Assembly: GCA_013297695.1 (NCBI GenBank)
Contig: JAAFHX010000002.1
Coordinates: 1 to 35,649 of the forward strand
Length of the DNA stretch: 35,649 nt
Origin: Rhodobacterales bacterium
Lineage (GTDB): Bacteria > Pseudomonadota > Alphaproteobacteria > Rhodobacterales > Rhodobacteraceae
Direction of reading: 5' to 3'
Below the pieces are notes generated by a model. That model saw only the letters and a list, made by a program, of their open reading frames with translations, was not told the origin of the DNA and searched no databases. Each line of letters begins with the position of its first letter. The first letter of the stretch is position 1. Position numbers and translations under genes: made by a program. Shown in pieces: positions 13,669-21,684 of this stretch.

Positions 13669-15174
13669 GTGTCGGCCACCCTGTGGAATCGGTTTCTGGC
13701 AAGGGCGGGCAGCCGGGGCGGCGATGTCGCGCTGCGCCACGGCACCCGCGAGCTGGGCTTTGACGGGCTGATCGCACAGGCCTGCGGCTGGGCCGGGGCA
13801 CTGCCGCTGCGCCCGGGCGACCGGGCGGTGATCGCGGCACCCAACGGCGTTGATCTGGCCTGCGCGGTGCCGGGCATCTGGGCCTGTGGGGCGATCCCGG
13901 TCTTCGTGAATGCCGATGCGCCCGACGCCCATCTGCGCCATGCGGTCCAGACCACCGAGGCCGCCGTGGTGCTGGTGGCCCCCGACCGCACCCTGCCCGA
14001 CCTGCCGACGCCGGTTCTGCCGCTTGCGCCGATGGCGGCCGGGGCCCCTCGTGTCCCGCCGGATCAGGACGGTCGCGCGCCGGGGTCCATCGTGTTCACC
14101 TCGGGGTCCACGGGGGCACCCAAGGGCGTGGTGCAGGCCGCAGGCACCCTGGCGCGCGGGGTGGACCGGGTGGCGGCGACCCTTGGCTACCGCGCGGACG
14201 ACACCATCCTCTGCCCCATTCCCTTTGCCTTCGACTATGGCTGGGGCCAGCTTTTGTCGCTGCTTCTGGGCGGGCTGCCGCTGGTCCTGCCCGAACCGCG
14301 CGGAGCGATGGGGCTGTGCGACGCGCTGGCGCGACACCGCCCGACCGTCATGGCCGGGGTGCCTGCGGTCTTTGCCGACCTTCTGACCGGCCTTGCCCCG
14401 ATCCGGGACATCGACCGCAGTTCGGTCCGGCTGATCACCAACACCGGGTCACGCATTCCCGATCCGGTGCGCGAGGAGCTGATCCGTCTGTTCCCCCAGG
14501 CGGCGCTGTCGCTGAACTACGGGCTCACGGAAACCTACCGCTCGGCCAGCCTGCCGGTGCATCTGGCGCAGACGCACCCGACCTCGGTCGGCCATGCCCT
14601 GCCGGGATCGTCGCTTGTCGTGCTGCGCCCGGACGGGACCGAGGCCGCGCCCGGCGAAGAGGGCGAAGTGATCCATCGCGGCGAGGGTGCGTTTCTGGGC
14701 TATTGGAACGACCCCGAACGTACGGCCCGGGTGCTGCGCCCCGATCCCCTGTGGTCCGACCCTGCAAAGCCCGCCCCGCTGGTGGTCTTCACGGGCGATC
14801 TGGGCCACAAGGACGCGCAGGGGCTGCTGTACCTTCACGGTCGCCGCGACCGGCAGATGAAGTCGATGGGCGTCCGCGTTTCCCCGGACGAGGTCGAGAT
14901 GCTGCTTCTGTCCAGTGGTGTCCTGCGCGAGGCCGCGGTCGTGGCGCGCCCGCATGACATGCTGGGCGATCTGATCGTGGCAATGGTCAGCCTGCCCGAC
15001 GGTGACCCGCAGGCCGCGATCAAGACACTGAAACGTCATGCCCGCGACACGATGAGCCCCTACATGCAACCCCGGGAGTACCGTGTCTTGCCCCACCTGC
15101 CGCGCAATCCGAACGGCAAGGTCGATTACCCGGCCCTGACCCGGCTTGCCGCCTCGGACGTGCAGAATGGCTGA
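13669..15174 (+). CDS. AMP-forming acyl/aminoacyl ligase (DltA-like role)
   Basis: ANL-superfamily enzyme of 501 residues that should activate a carboxylic acid as acyl-AMP and load it on the neighbouring ACP. Core motifs are all present: A3 FTSGSTGAPKG (143-153), FAFDYGWGQ (A4 region, Asp189), NYGLTET (A5, about 283-289), TGDLG (A7), GRRDRQMKSMGVRVSPDEVE (A8) and the A10 lysine Lys484 in NPNGKVDY. The FxFDYG wording is closer to exosortase-associated acyl-CoA/ACP ligases than to DltA, so the substrate need not be D-alanine. Start GTG at 13669 follows GAGAAGG at a good distance; an ATG at 13624 would overlap the sulfotransferase more deeply. Overlaps the next gene by 8 nt. Confidence 0.87.
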   Translation: MSATLWNRFLARAGSRGGDVALRHGTRELGFDGLIAQACGWAGALPLRPGDRAVIAAPNGVDLACAVPGIWACGAIPVFVNADAPDAHLRHAVQTTEAAVVLVAPDRTLPDLPTPVLPLAPMAAGAPRVPPDQDGRAPGSIVFTSGSTGAPKGVVQAAGTLARGVDRVAATLGYRADDTILCPIPFAFDYGWGQLLSLLLGGLPLVLPEPRGAMGLCDALARHRPTVMAGVPAVFADLLTGLAPIRDIDRSSVRLITNTGSRIPDPVREELIRLFPQAALSLNYGLTETYRSASLPVHLAQTHPTSVGHALPGSSLVVLRPDGTEAAPGEEGEVIHRGEGAFLGYWNDPERTARVLRPDPLWSDPAKPAPLVVFTGDLGHKDAQGLLYLHGRRDRQMKSMGVRVSPDEVEMLLLSSGVLREAAVVARPHDMLGDLIVAMVSLPDGDPQAAIKTLKRHARDTMSPYMQPREYRVLPHLPRNPNGKVDYPALTRLAASDVQNG

Positions 15175-16330
15175 ACCCGCCCGCCCGATGCCTGCCGCAG
15201 CGGCCGCCCGCAAGCCTCCGGCAGAGGTCACCGGATGGAAGGCGGCATTGGCTGCCGCCTGGCAGGGGTTTTCCGAACCCTCGGCGCTGGCCTTCCGCAC
15301 GTTCCTTCTGTCGCTCGCCGCAACGCTTGGCCTGTGCCTGTGGTACTTTTCGCCTGCCACGCTGGCCGGGCCGATGGGGGCGTTCCTGCCCCGGTCGGCG
15401 CTGGATGCCGAAGGTTTTGCCACCCGGGCGGCCCTGCATACCGGACATGTGCCCCCGGACCGGCCCAGGCTGATCCTGCTGGGCACGTCGGCCGTGGCGC
15501 AATCCATCGGCACGGGGACCCTGCTGAAGGATCGGATCGAGGCAGGAACCGGTGTGGCGTGGGACGTCGTGAACCTGGCCACCCCGCAGCAAAGCCCGAC
15601 CGACCAGTTCGCCCTTGCCGAGACGGCGCTGGCCAGCCAGACGGCCGAAAGCCCGCTGGCACTGGTGGCGGTGGGGTTCGGCGCGCAGCGCCTGCGCTGG
15701 ACGACCGAACAGACCCTGGGCTTTCATGCGATGGGACGTCTGGGCGTCGCCCACACCTGGGCCGATGACGAGGCGCGCCTGCTGGGCGGGACCGTTCCGG
15801 CCCGGACCGGCTTCTACATCCCCGACAACTGGTCCTTCGTCCTGCTGAACGGGTCCGAGGCGCTGATGCGCCTGTTGCTGCAAACTCCGGCCCGGCAGGA
15901 CACGGACCAGTATGTGCACGGGGCGTCCATGGAAAGCGCGGCGCGGCACGCGCTGATCGGGCGGGAAACGCGCAGCGGCGTCGCCCGGATGGACGCCTAT
16001 CTTGACCAGATCGCCCGTCTGGCGGACCGGGTGGCCTTGGTGCCGAACACAAGGATGGTGCTGATCGAAGAGACCATCTCGCCCGCGCTGGTGGCAGAAC
16101 AGCGGCTGTCAGGCCCGCGCGCGGAACTCGAGACGGCGCTGGCGCAGCGTGGACCGGGCAGGATGCCCCCTTTCTGGCCGATTGTCGCCGAGGCCGACCT
16201 GACCGCCGCCGACTATTTCGACGAATTGCACGTCCTGTCCGGTACGCCGCAGGACCGCGTGCAGGTCGCGCTGTCCGACCGCGTCATCGCGGAATGGAAC
16301 GCTTATGACGGGGCCCCCGATGGCAACTGA
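15167..16330 (+). CDS. DltD-like membrane-anchored SGNH protein
   Basis: Protein of 387 residues: a cytoplasmic tail, one membrane segment at about 46-62 (FLLSLAATLGLCLWYFS), and a large domain expected outside the cytoplasmic membrane. LILLGTSAVAQSIG places a likely nucleophile at Ser108, and YFDELHVLSG near the C-terminus gives an Asp352-x-x-His355 pair, as in SGNH/DltD proteins. DltD and related AlgX/AlgJ/PatB proteins hand an acyl group from an MBOAT partner to an extracytoplasmic polymer. The start ATG overlaps the ligase stop by 8 nt. Overall similarity to DltD is low, so the assignment relies on fold features and gene order. Confidence 0.7.
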   Translation: MAEPARPMPAAAAARKPPAEVTGWKAALAAAWQGFSEPSALAFRTFLLSLAATLGLCLWYFSPATLAGPMGAFLPRSALDAEGFATRAALHTGHVPPDRPRLILLGTSAVAQSIGTGTLLKDRIEAGTGVAWDVVNLATPQQSPTDQFALAETALASQTAESPLALVAVGFGAQRLRWTTEQTLGFHAMGRLGVAHTWADDEARLLGGTVPARTGFYIPDNWSFVLLNGSEALMRLLLQTPARQDTDQYVHGASMESAARHALIGRETRSGVARMDAYLDQIARLADRVALVPNTRMVLIEETISPALVAEQRLSGPRAELETALAQRGPGRMPPFWPIVAEADLTAADYFDELHVLSGTPQDRVQVALSDRVIAEWNAYDGAPDGN

Positions 16331-16484
16331 CCCCAAGGCCCCCGATCCCCGCAAGACCCTGTGGTTCCGCCGCGCGGGCGCCGTCGCGCAGGGGCTGGTC
16401 CTGGGTTTTCTGGTGGTGCTGGCCGGAATGGAACTTCTGTCACTTGCGGCGGACATCAGCCCGTTCAAGTACCAGGGATTCTGA
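16320..16484 (+). CDS. DltX-like micro-protein with C-terminal FKYQGF
   Basis: A 54-residue protein (59 if the ATG at 16305 is used) lies between the DltD-like and MBOAT genes. It has a basic N-terminus with WFRRAG, one hydrophobic helix (GLVLGFLVVLAGMELLSLAA), and ends exactly in SPFKYQGF. The last six residues match the F-x-Y-x-x-F motif at the C-terminus of DltX, whose tyrosine is acylated by DltB before DltD takes over, according to published work on Gram-positive D-alanylation. The 16320 start overlaps the previous stop by 11 nt, in line with the other overlaps in the operon. The MBOAT start follows 4 nt after its stop. This gene is short enough to be missed by automatic calling. Confidence 0.8.
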   Translation: MATDPKAPDPRKTLWFRRAGAVAQGLVLGFLVVLAGMELLSLAADISPFKYQGF

Positions 16485-16488
16485 CCCC

Positions 16489-17697
16489 ATGATCCAGTCA
16501 AGTCTTTGGTGGTGCTTTCTGGCCGCGGGGCCGGTCCTCTACTGGCTGCTGCCGGTCCACTGGCGCACCCCGGCGCTGGCGCTGGCCAGCCTGGGTCTTC
16601 TGGCGGTGTTCGCGGGTCATGACCTTCTGATCATGATGGCGCTTGGCCTTGTGGTTTATGCCGCCTTCCGCCTGCCGCCCCGGGTGACGGCACGCCTGCC
16701 CGCACCGATGCTGGCGCTGGCGCGCTCGCCCTGGCCGATCTGGGCGGTTCTGGCCTATTTCCTCTGGGCCAAATACCTGCCCTCGCTGGCGCATGTCCTT
16801 TCGGCGGGCGGGGTGCAGGCGGTGCTGATCCCGCTTGGCGTCAGCTATTTCAGCTTCAAGCTGATGCACTATGCCATCGAGATGCGCCGGGGAAACTTTC
16901 CCGCCCACGGACTTGCGGATTTTGCCGCATGGCTGTTTCTGGCACCGATCTTTACCGCCGGTCCGATCGAGCGGTTCGAGCATTTCCTGCGCGAACGGCA
17001 AATCCAGCGGTTCGAAACCCGCTTTGTCCAGGAAGGTGTGCTGCGGATCGCGCAGGGGCTGGTGAAGAAATTCGTGCTGGGCTGGATCGCGCTGGAATTG
17101 ATCGACCATGTGACCGGCCGGGCCGGCGTTGTCGGGCTGGCCCTGGCCGAGACGACTGCACCGGCGGCGACCGTCTGGGCGGCGCTGTTCCTGACCCTTG
17201 CCTATGTGTATTTCGACTTTTCGGGCTACAGCGACATCGCCATCGGGTCGTCGCGCCTGTTCGGGCTGCGGATCATGGAGAACTTCAACCTGCCCTTCCT
17301 GGCCACGAACCTGCAGATGTTCTGGCAGCGCTGGCACATGACCCTGGCCAACTGGTGCCGCACCTACATCTACATGTCGATGATCGGGCTGACGCGGAAC
17401 CCCTATGTCGCCGTTGTCGCAACCTTCGCGGTGATGGGGCTTTGGCATTCGGCCGGGCCGCACTGGCTGATGTGGGGGGTCTGGCACGGCCTTGGGCTGG
17501 CCTGGCTGATGTTCTGGGGCCAGCAGGTCCGGAAACGCAAGATCGGCCTGTTCAAGACGCGCGCGGGTGCCGTGGCCGGATGGGCGATGACACTGTGCTA
17601 TGTCGCGCTTGGCGGCAGCTTTACCGTGATGTACGGCCATGCACCCATCGGCGCTTCCTTCCGGCTGATCGGCATGGCCCTTGGCATTGCAGGATGA
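16489..17697 (+). CDS. MBOAT O-acyltransferase (DltB/AlgI-like)
   Basis: Polytopic membrane protein of 402 residues. MBOAT features are all visible: LIPLGVSYFSFKLMHYAIE (about 113-131), FLAPIFTAGPIERFEHF, FDFSGYSDIAIGSSRLFG, ENFNLPFLATNLQMFWQRWHMTLANWCRTYIY in sequence register, and the catalytic-region histidines His320 (MGLWHSAGPHW) and His333 (VWHGLG). Such enzymes take an acyl group from a cytoplasmic thioester donor, here presumably the ACP, and pass it across the membrane. The neighbours suggest transfer to the DltX-like tyrosine and then via the DltD-like protein to a glycan. The start at 16489 is set 4 nt after the DltX-like stop. Confidence 0.92.
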   Translation: MIQSSLWWCFLAAGPVLYWLLPVHWRTPALALASLGLLAVFAGHDLLIMMALGLVVYAAFRLPPRVTARLPAPMLALARSPWPIWAVLAYFLWAKYLPSLAHVLSAGGVQAVLIPLGVSYFSFKLMHYAIEMRRGNFPAHGLADFAAWLFLAPIFTAGPIERFEHFLRERQIQRFETRFVQEGVLRIAQGLVKKFVLGWIALELIDHVTGRAGVVGLALAETTAPAATVWAALFLTLAYVYFDFSGYSDIAIGSSRLFGLRIMENFNLPFLATNLQMFWQRWHMTLANWCRTYIYMSMIGLTRNPYVAVVATFAVMGLWHSAGPHWLMWGVWHGLGLAWLMFWGQQVRKRKIGLFKTRAGAVAGWAMTLCYVALGGSFTVMYGHAPIGASFRLIGMALGIAG

Positions 17698-17724
17698 CCG
17701 AAAGCAGCAGATGTGGGGGACGCC

Positions 17725-18897
17725 ATGACCGAGGACGCCGATCCGGGCCAGATGGCCCGCAGCTATCTGGACAAGGCCGCGACGCTGGCGGCGCGGGTGG
17801 GGCGCAAGCGCAGCCCCAGCGACGACAAGGCGCATGCCGACGCGCTGCTGGCGCAGGCCCGTGCCGACGGCCTGCTGTCGGTCGTCGTGGGCCCCGAACA
17901 GGGCGGGCCGGGGCTGGGCCTTGCAGACACCGCGCGCATCACCGAACGGCTGGCGCGGCAGTCGGGCTCGGTCGGGCTGATCTATGCCATGCACATGAGC
18001 CAGGCCCTGTCGGTGGTGCGCCATGGGCGGGGACCGTTCTTTGAGGACTTTCAGCGCCGCATGGTGCGCGACCAGATCCTGATCGCCTCGGGCACCTCGG
18101 AAAAGGGTCCGGGCGGCGATATCTTCACTTCGCTCTGCCAGGTCGAGGTCGGGGCCGAAGGCGCGCTGTCGGGGCTGAAGGAAAGCCCCAACATCTCGTA
18201 TCTGGATCATGCGGGGGCGATCCTTCTGACCGCGATGATGGCGCGCCCCAAGGGGCCGCCCCGGCAGGTGCTGATCGCGCTGGAAATGCCGGATGTGGCG
18301 GTTTCGGTGCCCTATCAGGGCGGCTTCATGGGGATGAAGGGCATCCTGAACCAGCCGGTCGCCCTGACCTGGGCAGCCCCGCCCGACGCCGTGTTCCCCG
18401 ACCCCTTCGCGCCCATCGCCCGCCGCACGATGACCCCCTGCATCCAGGTGTTGTGGGCGGCCCTGTGGTCGGGCATCGCCTGGGGTGTGATCGAAAAGGC
18501 AAAGCTTTTCCTGCACAAGGAAATCGGCACCGACCCCGAGGTGGCTGCAATTGCCCGGCATGACCTCAGCGGCCTGATAAACCGGCACTATGCGATGAAC
18601 GCGATGATCCGCGACACCATCGCCGCCTTCGAGGCGGACCCCGGCGGCACCCCCGGCAGCATCGGCTTTACCCAGGCGGCGCGGATCAACCGGCTGAAGA
18701 TCTGCTGCGCCGACTGGCTGAACGAGATCTGCCAGGGTGCCCTTCGGCTGATCGGCATCCGGGGCTATGCCACGGGCGGTCCCTATTCGCTGGCCGAGGC
18801 ACTGACCGACGCGCTTTCGGCCCCGATCATGGTGTCCAACACCCGCCTGATGATGAACACCGCCGCAATCGAGGCCTATGTCGACGAAACGCTGTAG
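17725..18897 (+). CDS. Acyl-CoA dehydrogenase-like flavoprotein
   Basis: Protein of 390 residues of the acyl-CoA dehydrogenase superfamily: an N-terminal helical part with QGGPGLGLADTARITERLARQ, the FAD/substrate region with SGTSEKGPGGDI, and a C-terminal helical bundle with IGIRGYATGGPYSLAEALTD. Where most members have a catalytic glutamate (I-x-E-G-T or similar), this protein reads SAPIMVSNTRLMMN, so the usual base is not evident. Relatives that work on carrier-bound substrates, such as the PltE type oxidising prolyl carriers, show that acyl-ACP oxidation is a reasonable guess here. Start ATG at 17725 follows GGGGGA; the gap to the MBOAT gene is 27 nt. It is the last gene of the operon. Confidence 0.82.
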   Translation: MTEDADPGQMARSYLDKAATLAARVGRKRSPSDDKAHADALLAQARADGLLSVVVGPEQGGPGLGLADTARITERLARQSGSVGLIYAMHMSQALSVVRHGRGPFFEDFQRRMVRDQILIASGTSEKGPGGDIFTSLCQVEVGAEGALSGLKESPNISYLDHAGAILLTAMMARPKGPPRQVLIALEMPDVAVSVPYQGGFMGMKGILNQPVALTWAAPPDAVFPDPFAPIARRTMTPCIQVLWAALWSGIAWGVIEKAKLFLHKEIGTDPEVAAIARHDLSGLINRHYAMNAMIRDTIAAFEADPGGTPGSIGFTQAARINRLKICCADWLNEICQGALRLIGIRGYATGGPYSLAEALTDALSAPIMVSNTRLMMNTAAIEAYVDETL

Positions 18898-18946
18898 CAC
18901 GGCATCCGCCGGGCAAACATCCCGATGACCCGGCGGCCAGCCGTGC
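18897..18946 (+). terminator. Strong hairpin at the end of the Dlt-like operon
   Basis: Right at the stop codon a long hairpin forms: an outer 7-bp stem (GCACGGC with GCCGTGC), a small internal loop, and an inner 8-bp stem (CCGCCGGG with CCCGGCGG) closing a 15-nt loop. There is no T-run after it, so it may be a terminator without a classical U tract or a 3'-end stabiliser. Confidence 0.55.
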
Positions 18947-19010
18947 AGCGCGGGTGGCCGCCGGAAAGGTCACGGCGCAGCCGACCAGACGGACGGCGAT
19001 GACCCCTGCC

Positions 19011-19898
19011 CTATTCCAGATGCGCCTTGAAGAACGCGATCGTCCGGTCCCAGGCCAGCCTGGCCGCCGTCTCGTCATGGCGCAGGATGGTGTTGTTGTG
19101 AAATCCGTGGTTCGCCCCCGGGTAGATGCAGGCCTCGTAGGTCGTTCCCGCCGCCTTCAGCGCGGCTTCGTAGGCGGGCCAGCCCGCATTGATCCGCCCA
19201 TCCAGCGCGCCATAGTGCAGCAGCAGCGGTGCCCTGATCTTCGCCACGTCGGCGGCATCGGGCTGCGGCCCGTAGAAGGCCACCGCCGCACCAAGGTCCG
19301 GACGGGCGACCGCCGCCGCATTGGCGATGCCACCGCCATGGCAAAAGCCCACAATCCCCACCCTGCCGGTTGACCCCTCACAGGTGGCCAGGAAGTCGAT
19401 GGCGGCCAGGAAATCATTGGTCAACCGCGTTGCGTCCAGCGACTGCTGCATCTCGCGGCCCCTCTCGTCATTGCCGGGATAGCCCCCCAGACAGGTCAGC
19501 CCGTCGGGTGCAAGCGCCAGAAACCCCGCCTTGGCCAACCGCCGTGCGACATCTTCGATGTAGGGGTTCAGCCCGCGATTTTCATGCACCACGACCACCG
19601 CAGGCCGCAGACCGTGGCCCCCCGACGGACAGACGAGATATCCGTTCACGGCACCATGGCCGTTGGGCGACGGATAGGTGATGCGCCGCGCGACGATATC
19701 CGGATCGTCGGGGGCAACCTGCCGGGCCAGCGCATAATTCGGGCTCATCAGGGTCAGCAGCGCCAGCGCGGTCATGCCACCCACCGCATGGGGGCCGGCC
19801 CGATCCAGGAATTCGCCCCGCGTGATCTGGCCATGCGCGTAGGAGTCGTACAGTGCGATCAGGTCGGGATGAAAATCCGATGTGGTCAGTCTGGTCAT
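19011..19898 (-). CDS. Dienelactone-hydrolase family protein
   Basis: Alpha/beta hydrolase of 295 residues. The catalytic triad of the dienelactone hydrolase family is visible as Cys186 in GFCHGGG, Asp233 in GALDGR and His264 in GANHGFHN, together with Glu106 in VVHENRGL. The N-terminal 58 residues contain ITRGEFLDRA and a hydrophobic stretch ending in NYALA. Related proteins have a Tat-like R-R-x-F-L signal here; this one has RGEFL, so Tat export is doubtful. The start MTRLTTSDF at 19898 is chosen because the upstream extension has no family match. Substrate is unknown. It is divergent from the secreted hypothetical protein at 20042. Confidence 0.85.
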   Translation of the reverse strand: MTRLTTSDFHPDLIALYDSYAHGQITRGEFLDRAGPHAVGGMTALALLTLMSPNYALARQVAPDDPDIVARRITYPSPNGHGAVNGYLVCPSGGHGLRPAVVVVHENRGLNPYIEDVARRLAKAGFLALAPDGLTCLGGYPGNDERGREMQQSLDATRLTNDFLAAIDFLATCEGSTGRVGIVGFCHGGGIANAAAVARPDLGAAVAFYGPQPDAADVAKIRAPLLLHYGALDGRINAGWPAYEAALKAAGTTYEACIYPGANHGFHNNTILRHDETAARLAWDRTIAFFKAHLE

Positions 19899-20041
19899 CG
19901 CACGGTGTCCTTTCCGCTGCCTGTGGGCAACAGCTAGCATGACCGGACGCCCCGGAACACCGGCCCGCGACAGACAGGCCATCGCCTTTCCCGTGTTTGC
20001 GACGGATGGACCTGCGCTGTGGCAGTCCTACCTTCCCCCGC

Positions 20042-20434
20042 ATGAACCGCGTCTTGCCACCGCCCCTTGCCGGTCTGCTGGTCATCGCCTGCGGCGTTGT
20101 CGTTGCAGGCGACGCCCGGGCGCAGGACCCGGGCATGCTCCTGTGCCTGGGCATCGCCCCCCGGTTCGCCCTGACCGTGCAATCCGATGTCGTGACCTTT
20201 GACTACCTCGGCGACGGAACCTTCCGGCTTGACCCGCCGCTGACGTCTTCGGATGTGGTCTATCAGCGCCACAGCCTGATCACGCGGCGGCAGGTCTGGC
20301 CGGTGGTTCTGGAAAAGCGCGACTGCGGCATCCGAAACCTGGATTTTCCGATGCGCATGGAATTGCGCGCCCCCGTGAACGGCGCGACGCAATCCTTCTT
20401 TGGCTGCTGTCTCTGGGCGGATGGCGACGGCTGA
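20042..20434 (+). CDS. Secreted hypothetical protein
   Basis: Protein of 130 residues with a clear signal peptide: MNRVLPPPLAGLLVIACGVVVAGDARAQ in sequence register, likely cut after ARA. The mature part has four or five cysteines (MLLCLGIAPRF, EKRDCGI, FFGCCLW), and its C-x-G-I-A-P-x-F start and GCC end recall the COG3650-type periplasmic proteins that begin with a C-x-G-T-E-P-F-W motif. That resemblance is weak. It is convergent with purS (35-nt gap). Function unknown. Confidence 0.6.
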   Translation: MNRVLPPPLAGLLVIACGVVVAGDARAQDPGMLLCLGIAPRFALTVQSDVVTFDYLGDGTFRLDPPLTSSDVVYQRHSLITRRQVWPVVLEKRDCGIRNLDFPMRMELRAPVNGATQSFFGCCLWADGDG

Positions 20435-20469
20435 CGGGACCGCCCTGCGGTTCTGTTGCCCCGGCCTGT

Positions 20470-20715
20470 TCAGGTGATCTCGACGCTGAAGGTTTCGATC
20501 ACCATGTTCGCCAAAAGCCTTTCGCACATCGCGCGCACTTCGGCCTCGGCCGCGCCGCGGTCGGCGGTGTCCAGGTCAAGCTCGATCACCTTGCCCTGCC
20601 GGACGCCGGTCACGCCCCCGAAGCCAAGCGTGCCAAGGGCATGGCGCACGGCCTCGCCCTGCGGGTCAAGAACGCCGTCCTTCAGCATGACTTGGACGCG
20701 GGCCTTCAACGGCAT
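20470..20715 (-). CDS. purS: Phosphoribosylformylglycinamidine synthase subunit PurS
   Basis: Small protein of 81 residues matching PurS: MPLKARVQVMLKDGVLDPQGEAV in sequence register, then GGVTGVRQGKVIELDL and a C-terminal MVIETFSVEI. PurS bridges PurL and PurQ in the three-part FGAM synthase used in step four of purine synthesis. It lies 12 nt after purC in the same direction. purQ, which often follows, is not in this place; the next gene is convergent. Confidence 0.92.
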   Translation of the reverse strand: MPLKARVQVMLKDGVLDPQGEAVRHALGTLGFGGVTGVRQGKVIELDLDTADRGAAEAEVRAMCERLLANMVIETFSVEIT

Positions 20716-20727
20716 GGGCGGGGCCTT

Positions 20728-21489
20728 TCAGTTGATCAGCGTGGGCTTGGGGCTGTGCGTGACGTTCGAGGGCAGAACCCCCAGACGGCGCGCCAGTTCG
20801 GTATAGACATCGGCCAGCGGGCCGGGGTCGCTGGCGGGCATGCCCTCGGCCCGTTCGGCCGCGCGCATGTCCCACAGCCGACAAGAGTCGGGGCTGATCT
20901 CGTCGGCAACGATCAGGCGCATGAAGTCGCCTTCCCAGATGCGCCCGATCTCGATCCGGAAATCGGCCAGCCTTATGCCGACGCCCATCATCACCCCCGA
21001 CAGAAAGTCGTTCACCCGCAGGGCCAGCGCCACCATGTCGTCCAGGTCCTGCTGACCGGCCCAGCCGAAGGCGATGATGTGCTCTTCGGCCACCATCGGG
21101 TCGCCCAGCTTTTCGTCCTTGTAGTAGTATTCCACGATGGGGCGCGGCAGGGCCGTGCCTTCGGGGATGCCCAGGCGCTGCGACAGCGGGCCTGCGGCAA
21201 AGTTGCGCACGACGACCTCGATCGGAATGATCTCGACCATCCGCACCAGTTGCTCGCGCATGTTCAGGCGGCGGATGAAATGGGTGGGCACGCCGATGCT
21301 GTTCAGCCCCGACATGAAGAATTCCGACAGCCGGTTGTTCAGCACGCCCTTGCCTTCGGTCTGCGCCCCCGGCTTGGGGGCCGTGACCGTGCCGCCGTCA
21401 TCCTTGAAATACTGGATCAGGGTTCCCGGTTCCGGCCCTTCGTAGAGGATCTTGGCCTTGCCTTCGTAAACCTTCTTGCGACGTGCCAT
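20728..21489 (-). CDS. purC: SAICAR synthase PurC
   Basis: Enzyme of 253 residues that joins aspartate to CAIR with ATP in purine synthesis. Family features include [13 protein letters not shown] at the N-terminus, [23 protein letters not shown] in register, [17 protein letters not shown] and [10 protein letters not shown]. The ATG at 21489 follows GGAG. The 5' leader contains a perfect 14-bp hairpin ending 19 nt before the start. It is divergent from the DUF1476 gene, an arrangement common in Rhodobacterales. Confidence 0.95.
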   Translation of the reverse strand: MARRKKVYEGKAKILYEGPEPGTLIQYFKDDGGTVTAPKPGAQTEGKGVLNNRLSEFFMSGLNSIGVPTHFIRRLNMREQLVRMVEIIPIEVVVRNFAAGPLSQRLGIPEGTALPRPIVEYYYKDEKLGDPMVAEEHIIAFGWAGQQDLDDMVALALRVNDFLSGVMMGVGIRLADFRIEIGRIWEGDFMRLIVADEISPDSCRLWDMRAAERAEGMPASDPGPLADVYTELARRLGVLPSNVTHSPKPTLIN

Positions 21490-21507
21490 GAACTCTCCGG
21501 ACCTATG

Positions 21508-21547
21508 GCGTTCGGGGCCGGAGGCTTGCGGCCCCGGCCCCGAACGC
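21508..21547 (-). promoter_or_regulatory. 14-bp stem hairpin in the purC leader
   Basis: The arms GCGTTCGGGGCCGG and CCGGCCCCGAACGC pair perfectly around a 12-nt loop. On the purC transcript the hairpin ends just before the ribosome site, so it could affect translation or act as a transcription attenuator. It could also be a terminator for an upstream transcript. No T-run is seen. Confidence 0.5.
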
Positions 21548-21684
21548 TGACAGCATCAGCCTATACGGCAGGCGGCACAGCGCCGCAAGACTCAGGCTGA
21601 CCGGCCTGCGCCACCTGCCCCTTGCGGCAGGCGGTCTGCGAGGGCATATGAAGGGCCAACGGAACAACAGCAAGGGCCCACCAC

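Noticed and set aside
16498-18900. An 800-codon open frame on the minus strand opposite the MBOAT and dehydrogenase genes
   Set aside because: Its translation is low-complexity Gln/Arg/Gly/His text without recognisable domains and exactly opposes two clear genes; long antisense frames are expected at this G/C content.
19011-19898. Tat signal on the dienelactone-hydrolase-like protein
   Set aside because: The position of the twin arginine reads RG (ITRGEFLDRA), so a functional Tat signal cannot be claimed.
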